Shown here piece after piece: positions 26,125-33,820 of a stretch of DNA of 64,000 bases. A model generated the notes under the pieces. It was not told the origin of the DNA. It ran no database searches and saw only the letters and a program-made list of their open reading frames with translations. Position 1 is the first letter of the stretch. Each line of letters starts with the position of its first letter. Made by a program: the position numbers and the translations under genes. The stretch lies in contig NZ_BSFE01000003.1 in assembly GCF_027922185.1 (NCBI RefSeq), forward strand, positions 62,001 to 126,000. The letters run 5' to 3'. The stretch is from Maricaulis virginensis. GTDB taxonomy: Bacteria > Pseudomonadota > Alphaproteobacteria > Caulobacterales > Maricaulaceae.

Positions 26125-26214
26125 GTCGGAGATGTTGCACTGGGCTCTGGCTATGATGGTACCATCAGCGCGACGTCTGAGGCGTCAGGGTGTGCTGCGC
26201 TGACGGACTCCACA
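26125..26214 (+). pseudogene. Remnant of a second M19 dipeptidase gene
   Basis: Translated from 26131, the frame gives DVALGSGYDGTISATSEAS and then a CAALTD segment. This aligns with the intact dipeptidase (coding bases 25118-25200), where the same stretch reads HVALGSDYDGTI, then TTFDASEYAVLTD. About 17 of 27 residues agree. Similarity starts near 26125 and stops near 26214, where the lower-GC island begins. No start codon or remaining catalytic part is present. Confidence 0.7.
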
Positions 26215-26317
26215 ACTGTCGTTTACGCGCATTGCGTGTTTTTCTTACAAAAAATTTTATAAGGTTGAATTTTGAAGGGGCCAGCGATCTATTGGGATGC
26301 TGGATTATGGAGTTGAG

Positions 26318-27745
26318 ATGGATCTATTTTCGACGGCTCGTCTATCGAAAGGGGCTTTAAATAGTAGCGATCATCGAACGGAATTCGAACGCGACTACGA
26401 CCGCATATTGTTTTCGGCGCCCGTTCGTCGCTTGGTCGATAAGACGCAGGTCTTTCCGCAAGAGAAGAATGATAGTGTCCGGAACCGCCTAACGCACTCG
26501 CACGAAGTATCGAACCTCGCTCGATCGCTCGCGATGCGCTTGGGCCGTCAACCAAACTTGGCCTTTGATGGTCTTTTTGACGGAGCGCAGGTGGCGGTTA
26601 TCGCCGCCGCGGCAGGTCTAGCGCACGATGTTGGTAATCCACCTTTTGGACACCAGGGCGAAAAGGCTATTTCTCGCTGGTTTGAAAAAAATGAGTTGGA
26701 CATATGCGGCGAGGGTGTGAGCCTCCCAGAACAGCAACGTCTTGATTTGCTCCATTGGGAAGGAAACGCGCAAGCGTTTCGTCTTGTAACGCGCCTTCAG
26801 GTGTCTAAGGGAAATACTGGGCTCAACCTGACGGCGGCCACATTGGCTGCGCTTATGAAGTACACAGTAGCGTCACATGAGCGAGATGGGGGCCCCGGCG
26901 CTCACTCTGCAAAAAAGAAATTTGGGTACTTCTGGGCTGATCGACAGGCCGCGAATTGGGTCTTCGATCAAACCGGCATATCGGGTGGCTTGAGGCACCC
27001 TATAGCTTACATAATGGAGGCAGCCGACGACATCGCTTATTCGGTGATCGACATTGAGGATGCAGTGACCAAGCGTCTCGTATCGATCCATGATGTACGA
27101 GCTGCTATTGGGTCCACTGCGCCAGAAAGTATGCTTGGCCTCTTGGACGGGCACATTAAGGATCTAGCTACGGAGGCGCGAGCGCCTGACGAAATAAGCG
27201 ACATCGTCGCTCAGTACTTTAGGACGTTTGCGATTGATCACCTAATGTGTGCGGCTTCTGATACGTACACGAAACACAAAGCCGAAATACAGTCAGGCCG
27301 ATTTGGTAGCGGGTTGATCGAGGCTTCTGATGCCGCGGAATTTTGTAAGACTCTGAAGAGATTCGCGTTCGAAAATGCATTCTCCCATGATCATGTGCGA
27401 GAGGTTGAGCTCCAAGGTGAAATCATGCTGCATAAACTCGCGGACCGCTTGTGGCGTGGCATCGATGAGTGCAGCTTGCGCTCCAGTAAGCTCTCTCAAA
27501 TCGAAGCAGCTCAGGGTTTGATGCCGAAGGAGCAAACAACCTTTGGGGAGTTCGTATACGGTCAAATATCTAAAAATTATCGTGACGCATTTGAGAGAGA
27601 TATATCATTGGCAACATCTCCCGCAGAGATCCGCTATCGCCAGATCCTCCTTCTTACGGATATGTTGTCGGGTATGACGGAGCGGTATAGCACCGACCTA
27701 CTCAAGAAGCTTGACCGGGTCCACGATGGACAAATCCCAGCGTAG
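26318..27745 (+). CDS. HD-domain deoxyguanosine triphosphate triphosphohydrolase (dGTPase-like)
   Basis: A 475-residue protein from ATG 26318, which has GGAG at 26309-26312. ATG at 26297 would add seven residues. TEFERDYDRILFS near the N-terminus is typical of dGTPases. The HD metal site is His60/His62 (RLTHSHEV), H103-D104 in GLAHDVGNPPFGHQGE and the Asp pair in EAADDIAYSV (about 237-238). The family removes triphosphate from dGTP or other dNTPs. Some bacterial dGTPases deplete nucleotides to block phage replication. The gene is in lower-GC acquired DNA and overlaps the next gene by 20 bp, so the two products probably work together. Confidence 0.88.
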   Translation: MDLFSTARLSKGALNSSDHRTEFERDYDRILFSAPVRRLVDKTQVFPQEKNDSVRNRLTHSHEVSNLARSLAMRLGRQPNLAFDGLFDGAQVAVIAAAAGLAHDVGNPPFGHQGEKAISRWFEKNELDICGEGVSLPEQQRLDLLHWEGNAQAFRLVTRLQVSKGNTGLNLTAATLAALMKYTVASHERDGGPGAHSAKKKFGYFWADRQAANWVFDQTGISGGLRHPIAYIMEAADDIAYSVIDIEDAVTKRLVSIHDVRAAIGSTAPESMLGLLDGHIKDLATEARAPDEISDIVAQYFRTFAIDHLMCAASDTYTKHKAEIQSGRFGSGLIEASDAAEFCKTLKRFAFENAFSHDHVREVELQGEIMLHKLADRLWRGIDECSLRSSKLSQIEAAQGLMPKEQTTFGEFVYGQISKNYRDAFERDISLATSPAEIRYRQILLLTDMLSGMTERYSTDLLKKLDRVHDGQIPA

Positions 27746-28583
27746 AGCTGTCAAAGACCGAGTGCAAAAAGCCCTCCGAGGGCGCCACGGGGTCAATCGG
27801 TTAAAAGGAATCGATGAAGTCCTCTCCCAGTTAATGGAAGTGGGGAGAGTGGCTGCGATTGGCGGACTTGTGCGCGAAACCGGCGTATATGGCCGAAGCT
27901 CTCCTCGATGCGACTTCGATTTTGCCGTAGAGGTCAAAGAGCCCGTAAAGTTAGCCAAGCTCCTCCAATCTCACGCTTGGAATAGAAATAGATTTGGAGG
28001 CTTTAAACTCCGGATAGAGTCTATTGATCTGGAATTTTGGGACATCCAACAGACATGGGCCCATCGGGCAGGGCACGTTACCGTCAATTGTCTAGAAGAC
28101 ATTGCGAATACCACATTTTTCAATATCGATGCCGTGCTATGTCCTCTCCAAAAAGGAGAGAGCATTATCGCCTCGGAAGCCGCTATCTCAGGGCTCAATG
28201 AGCGGTTGCTCGATATAAACTTGTTGCCAAACCCAAACCCTTTAGGGGCGGCGGTTCGAGCTCTGCGAAGGATGTTTGATCATGACATGCGCGCGTCGGA
28301 TCAGTTAGCGGCTTATATTGGCTCGCAGATTGATGCTGAAGGTTGGGCGGCTCTCGCCGACCTAGACCGGCGAGCTTTTCCGTGGTCGCCAGTTCTGCAA
28401 GAGATTGGCGAAGAGCCGTTTGAGACTGGTGCCTCTTTCCAGAGGTGGCTCAGTAGGCACGGTAACCACTTGCCAACCCCTCGCCAAGACGAATTGGATT
28501 TGAAAGTCTGTCGGCCACCAACTTCTCAACTGACGACCAACCACAAGTATAGCCAACAAACTTGTCGTCCTCTGGTCCTGTAG
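27726..28583 (+). CDS. Nucleotidyltransferase-fold protein (poly(A) polymerase/CCA-like head domain)
   Basis: A 285-residue protein. Residues 42-70 fit the polymerase-beta superfamily active site: G46-G47 with R50, then D63-F-D65. E103 in LEFWDI is a plausible third carboxylate. NPLGAAVRALRRMF further on resembles the RALRFA helix of class II CCA-adding enzymes and poly(A) polymerases. No tRNA-binding tail is obvious. Its role could be RNA tailing, nucleotidylation of a protein or synthesis of a signal; none is proven. ATG at 27726 lies inside the end of the dGTPase gene. The lower-GC composition matches the dGTPase gene and not the flanks. Confidence 0.7.
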   Translation: MDKSQRRAVKDRVQKALRGRHGVNRLKGIDEVLSQLMEVGRVAAIGGLVRETGVYGRSSPRCDFDFAVEVKEPVKLAKLLQSHAWNRNRFGGFKLRIESIDLEFWDIQQTWAHRAGHVTVNCLEDIANTTFFNIDAVLCPLQKGESIIASEAAISGLNERLLDINLLPNPNPLGAAVRALRRMFDHDMRASDQLAAYIGSQIDAEGWAALADLDRRAFPWSPVLQEIGEEPFETGASFQRWLSRHGNHLPTPRQDELDLKVCRPPTSQLTTNHKYSQQTCRPLVL

Positions 28584-28691
28584 TACGCTTTGCGCAAGAC
28601 AGGCTTTCGTTTCCGTTGCTACAAAAAATCGCTCGACCTGCCCAACTGGAAGCGTGATCGCAAACGGCGGCCAATATTCCCGCGACCGATG
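28584..28691 (+). other. Coding-like fragment in frame after the nucleotidyltransferase stop
   Basis: Reading on past the TAG at 28581 gives 36 sense codons to a TGA at 28692, with ALRKTGFRFRCYKKSLDLP as the recognisable core. The GFRFR-x3-K-x2-LP spacing faintly recalls Vsr-type patch-repair endonucleases, but the fragment is too short to assign. It may be debris at the island edge or chance. Confidence 0.25.
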
Positions 28692-29235
28692 TGAAGCAGA
28701 ATTTCGGGCGCTATGTCGAAGAGGCGCAGCATGGCCCGGTGCATGTGCAGAAGCATGGCCGGGACAGTGTGGTGATCGTCTCGGCGCGTCATTATGCCGA
28801 GCTGGTGAAGAACCAGAGATCGCGCGAGGCCGGCGAGCTCGATGCCGAAACGGTCGACCGGTTGACCGCCGCGCGGATGGACACGCAGCACGACTACCTC
28901 GACAGGCTGATGGACGATTAGCATGGCCTTTCCGGGCCGAGCTGTCAGAGCAAACGTGCGCGCTGACGCGCTCCGCGGCGCTTTGCGCCGCCCCCTCAGT
29001 CCGCTTCGCGGACAGCTCCCCCGCAAGCGGGGCGAGCCCTGATCAGGCTTCCCCTGCGTAGCGGGGGAAGTGGCCGAGCCCGGCCTTGCGCCGGGTGAGG
29101 TCGAAGGGGGCCGGTAAGCCCTAAGCCGTCACGGCCTCAGCCTCCAGCCGTTCCACCAGCTTCACACCGGCGCCCGAACACGTCAGATCCCCGCCGAGAT
29201 CGCCGGTCCATTCGCCGGCCTCGTGCATGGCGTTG
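28671..29235. repeat. Direct repeat, copy 1 (truncated phd, hairpin block, leuB 3' end)
   Basis: About 565 bp nearly identical to 29348-29916. It contains a phd antitoxin gene lacking its promoter and first codons, the modular hairpin block, and on the minus strand the last 37 or so codons of leuB including its stop (29121-29123). Homology ends near 29235, inside leuB sequence. Copy 1 carries several small indels and substitutions relative to copy 2. Confidence 0.85.
28691..28921 (+). pseudogene. 5'-truncated copy of the Phd/YefM-type antitoxin gene
   Basis: The reading frame from NIPATDVKQNFGRY (28673) to the TAG at 28919-28921 matches the intact antitoxin at 29345-29599, with only four substitutions after residue 8. 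An in-frame TGA at 28655-28657 precedes it. There is no ATG or TTG before the GTG at 28691, and the promoter region present before copy 2 is missing. The island edge lies at its first codons, so insertion probably removed the start. A shortened product from GTG cannot be excluded. Confidence 0.75.
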
Positions 29236-29347
29236 TCACCCCCGTGTCTTCACCCCGCCTCTTCACCCACCCAGTCCCCCTCCGAATCTTGACATTTCGC
29301 CTGTTTTGTCTATTTTGTGCCAATTAGACGTTATGAGGCGAGCCATG
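29236..29347 (+). promoter_or_regulatory. Promoter and operator of the intact phd-like gene
   Basis: TTGACA (29289-29294), a 16-base spacer and TATTTT (29311-29316) make a good sigma-70 type promoter. An inverted repeat GTCTA (29308-29312) and TAGAC (29325-29329) overlaps the -10 and start region, as expected for an antitoxin that represses its own promoter. The 50 or so bases before it have no other recognisable signal. Confidence 0.6.
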
Positions 29348-29599
29348 ACCAATGTTCCCGCGACCGATGTGAAGCAGAATTTCGGACGCTATGTCGAAGA
29401 GGCGCAGCATGGCCCGGTGCATGTGCAGAAGCATGGCCGGGACAGTGTGGTGATCGTCTCGGCGCGTTATTATGCCGAGCTGGTGAAGAACCAGAGATCG
29501 CGCGAGGCAGGCGAGCTCGATGCCGAAACAGTCGACCGGCTGACCGGCGCGCGGATGGATACGCGGCACGACCCCCTCGACAGGCTGATGGACGATTAG
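29345..29599 (+). CDS. Phd/YefM-family antitoxin, no adjacent toxin
   Basis: An 84-residue protein starting MTNVPATDVKQNFGRYVEEA, typical of the DNA-binding N-terminal fold of Phd/YefM antitoxins, with VVIVSARYYAEL in the core strand. The acidic C-terminal tail (GELDAETVDRLTGARMD and DPLDRLMDD) would normally wrap a toxin. ATG at 29345 has GAGG at 29335-29338; ATG at 29333 would add MRRA. Toxins of this class are usually encoded immediately downstream. Here only a hairpin block and the convergent leuB gene follow, so it is an orphan or its toxin has been lost. Confidence 0.82.
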   Translation: MTNVPATDVKQNFGRYVEEAQHGPVHVQKHGRDSVVIVSARYYAELVKNQRSREAGELDAETVDRLTGARMDTRHDPLDRLMDD

Positions 29600-29916
29600 C
29601 ATGGCCTTTCCGGCCCGAGCTGTCAGAGCAAAACGTGCGCGCTGACGCGCTGCGCGGCGCTTTGCGCCGCCCCCTCAGTCCGCTCACGCGGACAGCTCCC
29701 CCGCAAGCGGGGCGAGCCCTGATCAAGGCTTCCCCTGCGAAGCGGGGGAAGTGGCCGAGCCCGGCCTTGTGCCGGGTGAGGTCGAAGGGGGCCAGGAAGC
29801 CCTAAGCCGCCACAGCCTCCGCCTCCAGCCGTTCCACCAGCTTCACACCGGCGCCCGAACACGTCAGATCCCCGCCGAGATCGCCGGTCCATTCGCCGGC
29901 CTCGTGCATGGCGTTG
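29348..29916. repeat. Direct repeat, copy 2 (intact phd, hairpin block, leuB 3' end)
   Basis: The apparently ancestral copy, matching 28671-29235. It spans phd from its second codon, the intergenic hairpin block and the last part of the functional leuB gene. The two copies are separated by 112 bp that hold the phd promoter. Confidence 0.85.
29654..29757. repeat. Modular hairpin block between convergent phd and leuB
   Basis: A chain of short perfect hairpins: GCGGCGC/GCGCCGC (29654-29670), GTCCGC/GCGGAC (29678-29693), CCCCCGC/CGGGGCG, then CTTCCCC/GGGGGAAG ending near 29757. Copy 1 has the same chain from 28975. A related chain with the GGCGC-TTT-GCGCC and CTTCCCC/GGGGAAG modules is at 56846-57002. 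No T-run follows, so a Rho-independent terminator is not certain. Confidence 0.55.
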
Positions 29917-30860
29917 ACCGCCTTGCGGATGCGGGCGGCGGCGTCGGTTTCGTTGAGGGCGTCCAGGAGCTGGGCGGCGGCTTCGATGGCGCCGAACGGG
30001 TTGGCCTTGTCCTGGCCGGCAATGTCGGGGGCCGAGCCGTGGATGGGTTCGAAAATGCCGGGACGGGCCTCGCCCAGCGAGGCGGAGCCCAGAAGGCCGA
30101 TCGAGCCCGGCAGCATGGAGGCCTCGTCGGACAGGATGTCGCCGAACATGTTCTCGGTGACGATGACGTCGAAACTGGCCGGGGCGCGCAGGAGATGCAT
30201 CGCCGCGGCGTCGACATACATGTGATCGAGCGCGATATCGGGATAGTCGCGCGCGCCCATTTCCGAGACGGTCTCGCGCCACAGGCGGCTGGTTTCCAGC
30301 ACATTGGCCTTGTCCACCGAGGTGAGACGGCCGCGTCGCAGGCGGGCCTGTTCGAAGGCAACACGGGCGACGCGGGCGATCTCCGCGCGGCTGTAGGTGC
30401 AGGTGTCGGAGGCCTGGCTGTCCGTGCGCTCGCGCCGGCCGAAATAGATGCCGCCGGTCAGCTCGCGCACGATCAGGAGGTCCGTCCCCGCTACGAGGTC
30501 GGCTCGCAGCGGGGACTTGTCCGCCAGCGCGGGGTGCACGCTGGCAGGTCTCAGATTGGCATAGACGCCGAGCGCCTTGCGCAGGGCCAGAAGGCCGGCC
30601 TCGGGGCGCGAGGGCGCCTTGTCCCATTTGGGTCCGCCCACCGCGCCCAGGAAGACCGCGTCGGCGGCCTGGCAGGCGGCCAGGGTCTCGTCGGTCAGGG
30701 GTTCGCCATAGCGGTCGATCGAGGCGCCGCCGAAAGCGTGTTCCTCGAACCGGACCGAGAAGCCGGACAGGGCGGCAGCCCGTTCGATGACGGCGCGGGC
30801 GACGCGGGTGATCTCCGGGCCGATCCCGTCGCCGGGCAGAAGGACGATGCGATAGGTCAT
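29802..30860 (-). CDS. leuB: 3-isopropylmalate dehydrogenase
   Basis: A 352-residue enzyme. It starts MTYRIVLLPGDGIGPEI and has the substrate-binding arginines in ALRKALGVYANLRP and LLIVRELTGGIYFG. The metal-binding Asp cluster appears in VTENMFGDILSDEASML and the nucleotide loop in HGSAPDIAGQDKANP. It oxidises 3-isopropylmalate to 2-ketoisocaproate with NAD in leucine synthesis. The start overlaps the leuD stop by 4 bp. It is the last gene of the nine-gene ilv-leu operon. Its final codons are duplicated at 29121-29235. Confidence 0.96.
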   Translation of the reverse strand: MTYRIVLLPGDGIGPEITRVARAVIERAAALSGFSVRFEEHAFGGASIDRYGEPLTDETLAACQAADAVFLGAVGGPKWDKAPSRPEAGLLALRKALGVYANLRPASVHPALADKSPLRADLVAGTDLLIVRELTGGIYFGRRERTDSQASDTCTYSRAEIARVARVAFEQARLRRGRLTSVDKANVLETSRLWRETVSEMGARDYPDIALDHMYVDAAAMHLLRAPASFDVIVTENMFGDILSDEASMLPGSIGLLGSASLGEARPGIFEPIHGSAPDIAGQDKANPFGAIEAAAQLLDALNETDAAARIRKAVNAMHEAGEWTGDLGGDLTCSGAGVKLVERLEAEAVAA

Positions 30861-31435
30861 GCGGTCTGTGTCTCGTAAGCGGTGATGGCGTCTTCGTTGG
30901 CGGTGAGGAAGCCGAGCGGGTCGGTGCCTTCCATCAGGCAGTGCCGGGCGAAGGGCTCGATCGTGAAGTCGAAACCGGGCCCGTTGCCCATCTCGACGCG
31001 CTGGGCGGCAAGATCGATGGTGATCTCGACATCGGGATGGGCCAGCAGCCAGTCATGCGCTTCCTTCGGGGCCAGGATCGGCAGGAGGCCGTTCCTGGCC
31101 GCATTGGAGCGGAAGATGTCGGCGATCTCCGAGGAGATGACGGCGCGGAAGCCGAAATCGTGCAGCGCCCAGGGTGCATGCTCGCGCGAGGAGCCGCAGC
31201 CGAAATTGCGCCCCGCCACGAGGATGCGGTGGGTGGCCGTGTCCAGCGCGTTGAGGGCGACGGTCTCCAGCGGCTTGCCGTCACTGTCATAGCGCCAGTC
31301 GTGGAAGGCCTTGTCGCCCAGCCCGTCGCGCGAGGTCGTGGTGAGGAAGCGCGCGGGAATGATCTGGTCGGTGTCGATGTCTTCCTGGTCGATCACGAAG
31401 GTGCGGCTGGTCAGCGTGGCGAAGCGTTCAGGCAT
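30857..31435 (-). CDS. leuD: 3-isopropylmalate dehydratase small subunit
   Basis: A 192-residue protein of usual LeuD length. It has DQEDIDTDQIIPARFL near the N-terminus, then FGCGSSREHAPWAL, the swivelling-domain loop that completes the active site with LeuC. LeuCD isomerises 2-isopropylmalate to 3-isopropylmalate. It overlaps leuC by 8 bp upstream and leuB by 4 bp downstream. Confidence 0.96.
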   Translation of the reverse strand: MPERFATLTSRTFVIDQEDIDTDQIIPARFLTTTSRDGLGDKAFHDWRYDSDGKPLETVALNALDTATHRILVAGRNFGCGSSREHAPWALHDFGFRAVISSEIADIFRSNAARNGLLPILAPKEAHDWLLAHPDVEITIDLAAQRVEMGNGPGFDFTIEPFARHCLMEGTDPLGFLTANEDAITAYETQTA

Positions 31436-32858
31436 GGGCGGGCTCCATCAGCGTGGCCGGGTCGATGACATGGCCGGCGATCGCGGCTGCGGCGGCCGTG
31501 GCCGGGCTGGCCAGCACGGTGCGCGCGCCGGGACCCTGGCGGCCCTCGAAATTGCGGTTCGAGGTGGAGACGATCAGCTGGCCCGGCTCGCCCTTGTCGC
31601 CATTCATGGCGATGCACATGGAACAGCCCGGCTGGCGCCATTCCGCGCCGGCCTCGATGAAGATCCGGTCCAGCCCTTCCGCCTCGGCCTGCTTGCGCAC
31701 GGCGACCGAGCCGGGGACGACGAGGGCGCGCACGCCCGGCGCCACCCGGCGTCCGCTCATGATCGCGGCGGCGGCGCGCAGGTCTGTGATGCGCGAATTG
31801 GTACACGAGCCGATGAAGACCTGGTCGACCTTCGCGCCGGAAACCGGCTTGCCCGCCTCGAACTGCATATAGCCCAGCGCGCGGGCATGGGAGGCCGACC
31901 GCGCGGCCGGAACCGGCGCGTCGACGGCGATGCCGGTATCCGGTGCCGTGCCCCAGGTGACCATCGGCCGGATCTGTGTCGCGTCGATCACGACCTCACG
32001 ATCGAAGTGCGCGCCCGGGTCGGAGCGGAAATGTGACCAGTGTGTCACTGCCATATCCCACTTGTGGGGGTCTGACGGCACATGTTCGCGACCCTTGAGC
32101 CACGCAAATGTCGTCTCGTCGGCGGCAATCATCCCGGCCCGCGCGCCCGCCTCTATCGACATGTTGCAGACCGTCATCCGGCCCTCCATGTCGAGCGCCT
32201 CGATCGCCTCGCCGGCATATTCGATCACGCATCCCGTACCGCCATCCACACCGATCTCGGCGATCACCGCCAGGATGATATCCTTGGCCGAAACGCCCGG
32301 TGCCGTGGGGCCTTCCAGCGTGATGCGCATGGACTTCGGCTTGCGCTGCAACAGGCATTGCGTCGCCAGCACATGGCCGACTTCCGTCGTGCCGATCCCG
32401 AATGCCAGCGCTCCGAAAGCGCCATGCGTCGCGGTATGGCTGTCGCCGCAGACAATCGTCATGCCCGGCTGGGTCGCCCCCAGTTCCGGCCCGATCACAT
32501 GCACCACACCGCGATACTCACTGTCCCAGCCATGCAGGGTAATCCCGTGCGCCGACGCATTCGCCTGCAGGGTCTCGACCTGCTTGCGGGCAGCCTCGGT
32601 CGCGTAGGGCGGGCTCTCGCCCGGGGCGAAATCCAGCGTCGGCGTGGAGTGGTCGATCGTCGCCAGGGTCCGGTCCGGCCGACGGACCTTGAGGCCGCGC
32701 CCGGCCAGCACCGCAAAGGCCTGGGGCGAGGTGACCTCGTGCACCAGGTGCAGGTCGACATAGAGCATGGCCGGCGTGTCGGCCGTCTCCGCCTTGACCA
32801 GGTGGGCGTCCCAGACCTTCTCGAACAGGGATCGCGGACGCCCGCTGTCAGGCGACAT
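31428..32858 (-). CDS. leuC: 3-isopropylmalate dehydratase large subunit
   Basis: A 476-residue aconitase-family protein. The three 4Fe-4S cysteines are visible: one in FIGSCTNSRI and two in GCSMC. STSNRNFEGRQG is the conserved C-terminal substrate loop. Start ATG at 32858 gives MSPDSGRPRSLFEKVWDAH and overlaps the ilvE stop by 11 bp. The frame is open for 81 more codons upstream, but that lies antisense-like within ilvE and is not coding. Confidence 0.96.
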   Translation of the reverse strand: MSPDSGRPRSLFEKVWDAHLVKAETADTPAMLYVDLHLVHEVTSPQAFAVLAGRGLKVRRPDRTLATIDHSTPTLDFAPGESPPYATEAARKQVETLQANASAHGITLHGWDSEYRGVVHVIGPELGATQPGMTIVCGDSHTATHGAFGALAFGIGTTEVGHVLATQCLLQRKPKSMRITLEGPTAPGVSAKDIILAVIAEIGVDGGTGCVIEYAGEAIEALDMEGRMTVCNMSIEAGARAGMIAADETTFAWLKGREHVPSDPHKWDMAVTHWSHFRSDPGAHFDREVVIDATQIRPMVTWGTAPDTGIAVDAPVPAARSASHARALGYMQFEAGKPVSGAKVDQVFIGSCTNSRITDLRAAAAIMSGRRVAPGVRALVVPGSVAVRKQAEAEGLDRIFIEAGAEWRQPGCSMCIAMNGDKGEPGQLIVSTSNRNFEGRQGPGARTVLASPATAAAAAIAGHVIDPATLMEPAHA

Positions 32859-33804
32859 GCTGGACCTCCATCGGATTGTCCTGGACCGGCTGCAGCCAGC
32901 CGTGATGATCCGGGGTCTCGCCGGTGAACAGGCCGAAGAAACGCTCCTGCATCCTTTCCGCGACCGGGCCACGGCCGCCGCAGCGCACGATATGGCCGTC
33001 GACCGAGCGCACCGGCGTGATCTCGGCCGCGGTGCCGGTGAAGAAGATCTCGTCGGCGACATAGAGGCTTTCGCGCGACAGGGTCTGCTCGCGCACGTCA
33101 TAGCCTTCCGCCTCGGCCAGCTTGATCACGCTGTCGCGGGTCAGGCCGGACAGGATGGAGGCCGAGGTGGGCGGCGTGCGGATGATGCCGTCGGAGACGA
33201 CGAAGATGTTCTCGCCGGCGCCTTCGGACACCAGGCCGTTGACGTCCAGGCCGATGCCTTCGTCGAAGCCGCGCGAATGGGCTTCATGGCTGATCAGCAC
33301 CGAGGAGAGGTAATTGCCGCCGGCCTTGGCACCGGTCGGGATCGTGTTGGGCGCAGCCCGGTTCCAGCTGGAGATGCAGCAATTCACGCCCTTGGACAGG
33401 GCGTCCTCGCCCAGATAGGCGCCCCAGGGGAAGGCCGCGATGCAGACATCGATACTGGTGTCCTTGCCCGGCAGGACGCCGATGCCGCCATAACCGAAAT
33501 AGGCGATGGGGCGGATGTAGGCGTTCTTGAGATGATTGGCGCGCACCGCCATGCGGCAGGCGGCCTCGATCTGCTCCTGGGTGTAGGGGATCGGCATGTG
33601 GTAGACGCGCGCGGAGTCAAACAGGCGCCGGATGTGGTCGGTGAGCCGGAAGATCACCGGGCCGGACGGCGTGTCGTAACAGCGGATGCCCTCGAAGACA
33701 GAGGTGCCGTAATGCAGGGCGTGGCTCAGCACATGGGTCTGGGCTTCGTGCCAGTCGATGAGTTCGCCATTACGCCAGATGAAGTCGGTTTCTTGAATAG
33801 CCAT
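32848..33804 (-). CDS. ilvE: Branched-chain amino acid aminotransferase
   Basis: A 318-residue fold-type IV PLP enzyme. HYGTSVFEGIRCY is the family's N-terminal signature. The PLP lysine is in IPTGAKAGGNYL, and EGAGENIFVV and GLTRDSVIKLA contact the cofactor phosphate. It performs the final transamination for valine, leucine and isoleucine. It sits between leuA and leuC in the operon, 16 bp after leuA. Confidence 0.95.
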   Translation of the reverse strand: MAIQETDFIWRNGELIDWHEAQTHVLSHALHYGTSVFEGIRCYDTPSGPVIFRLTDHIRRLFDSARVYHMPIPYTQEQIEAACRMAVRANHLKNAYIRPIAYFGYGGIGVLPGKDTSIDVCIAAFPWGAYLGEDALSKGVNCCISSWNRAAPNTIPTGAKAGGNYLSSVLISHEAHSRGFDEGIGLDVNGLVSEGAGENIFVVSDGIIRTPPTSASILSGLTRDSVIKLAEAEGYDVREQTLSRESLYVADEIFFTGTAAEITPVRSVDGHIVRCGGRGPVAERMQERFFGLFTGETPDHHGWLQPVQDNPMEVQHVA

Positions 33805-33820
33805 GGTCTTGGTGTCCTGA

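Larger units (their letters stand above)
26215..28670 (+). mobile_element. Lower-GC acquired island carrying a dGTPase/nucleotidyltransferase pair
   Basis: Between the dipeptidase remnant and the truncated antitoxin copy the DNA is visibly richer in A and T, and codon choice differs from both flanks. Frequent AAT, AAA, GAT, TTG and CTT contrast with the GC-ending codons on either side. The stretch holds two overlapping genes and no recognisable integrase, transposase or terminal inverted repeat. Boundaries are set by where host-like homology ends on each side and are uncertain by tens of bases. Confidence 0.7.

Noticed and set aside
29600..29641. Possible toxin start after the Phd antitoxin (ATG at 29601)
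   Set aside because: The frame closes after 13 codons and runs straight into the hairpin block. No toxin family can be recognised.
28675..29800. CRISPR-like array
   Set aside because: The repetition is one long two-copy duplication plus unique hairpins, with no short regularly spaced repeats.
32858..33101. Longer leuC start
   Set aside because: The extra 81 codons lie within ilvE and encode a Ser/Arg-rich shadow. The LeuC family starts at MSPDSGRPRSLFEK.
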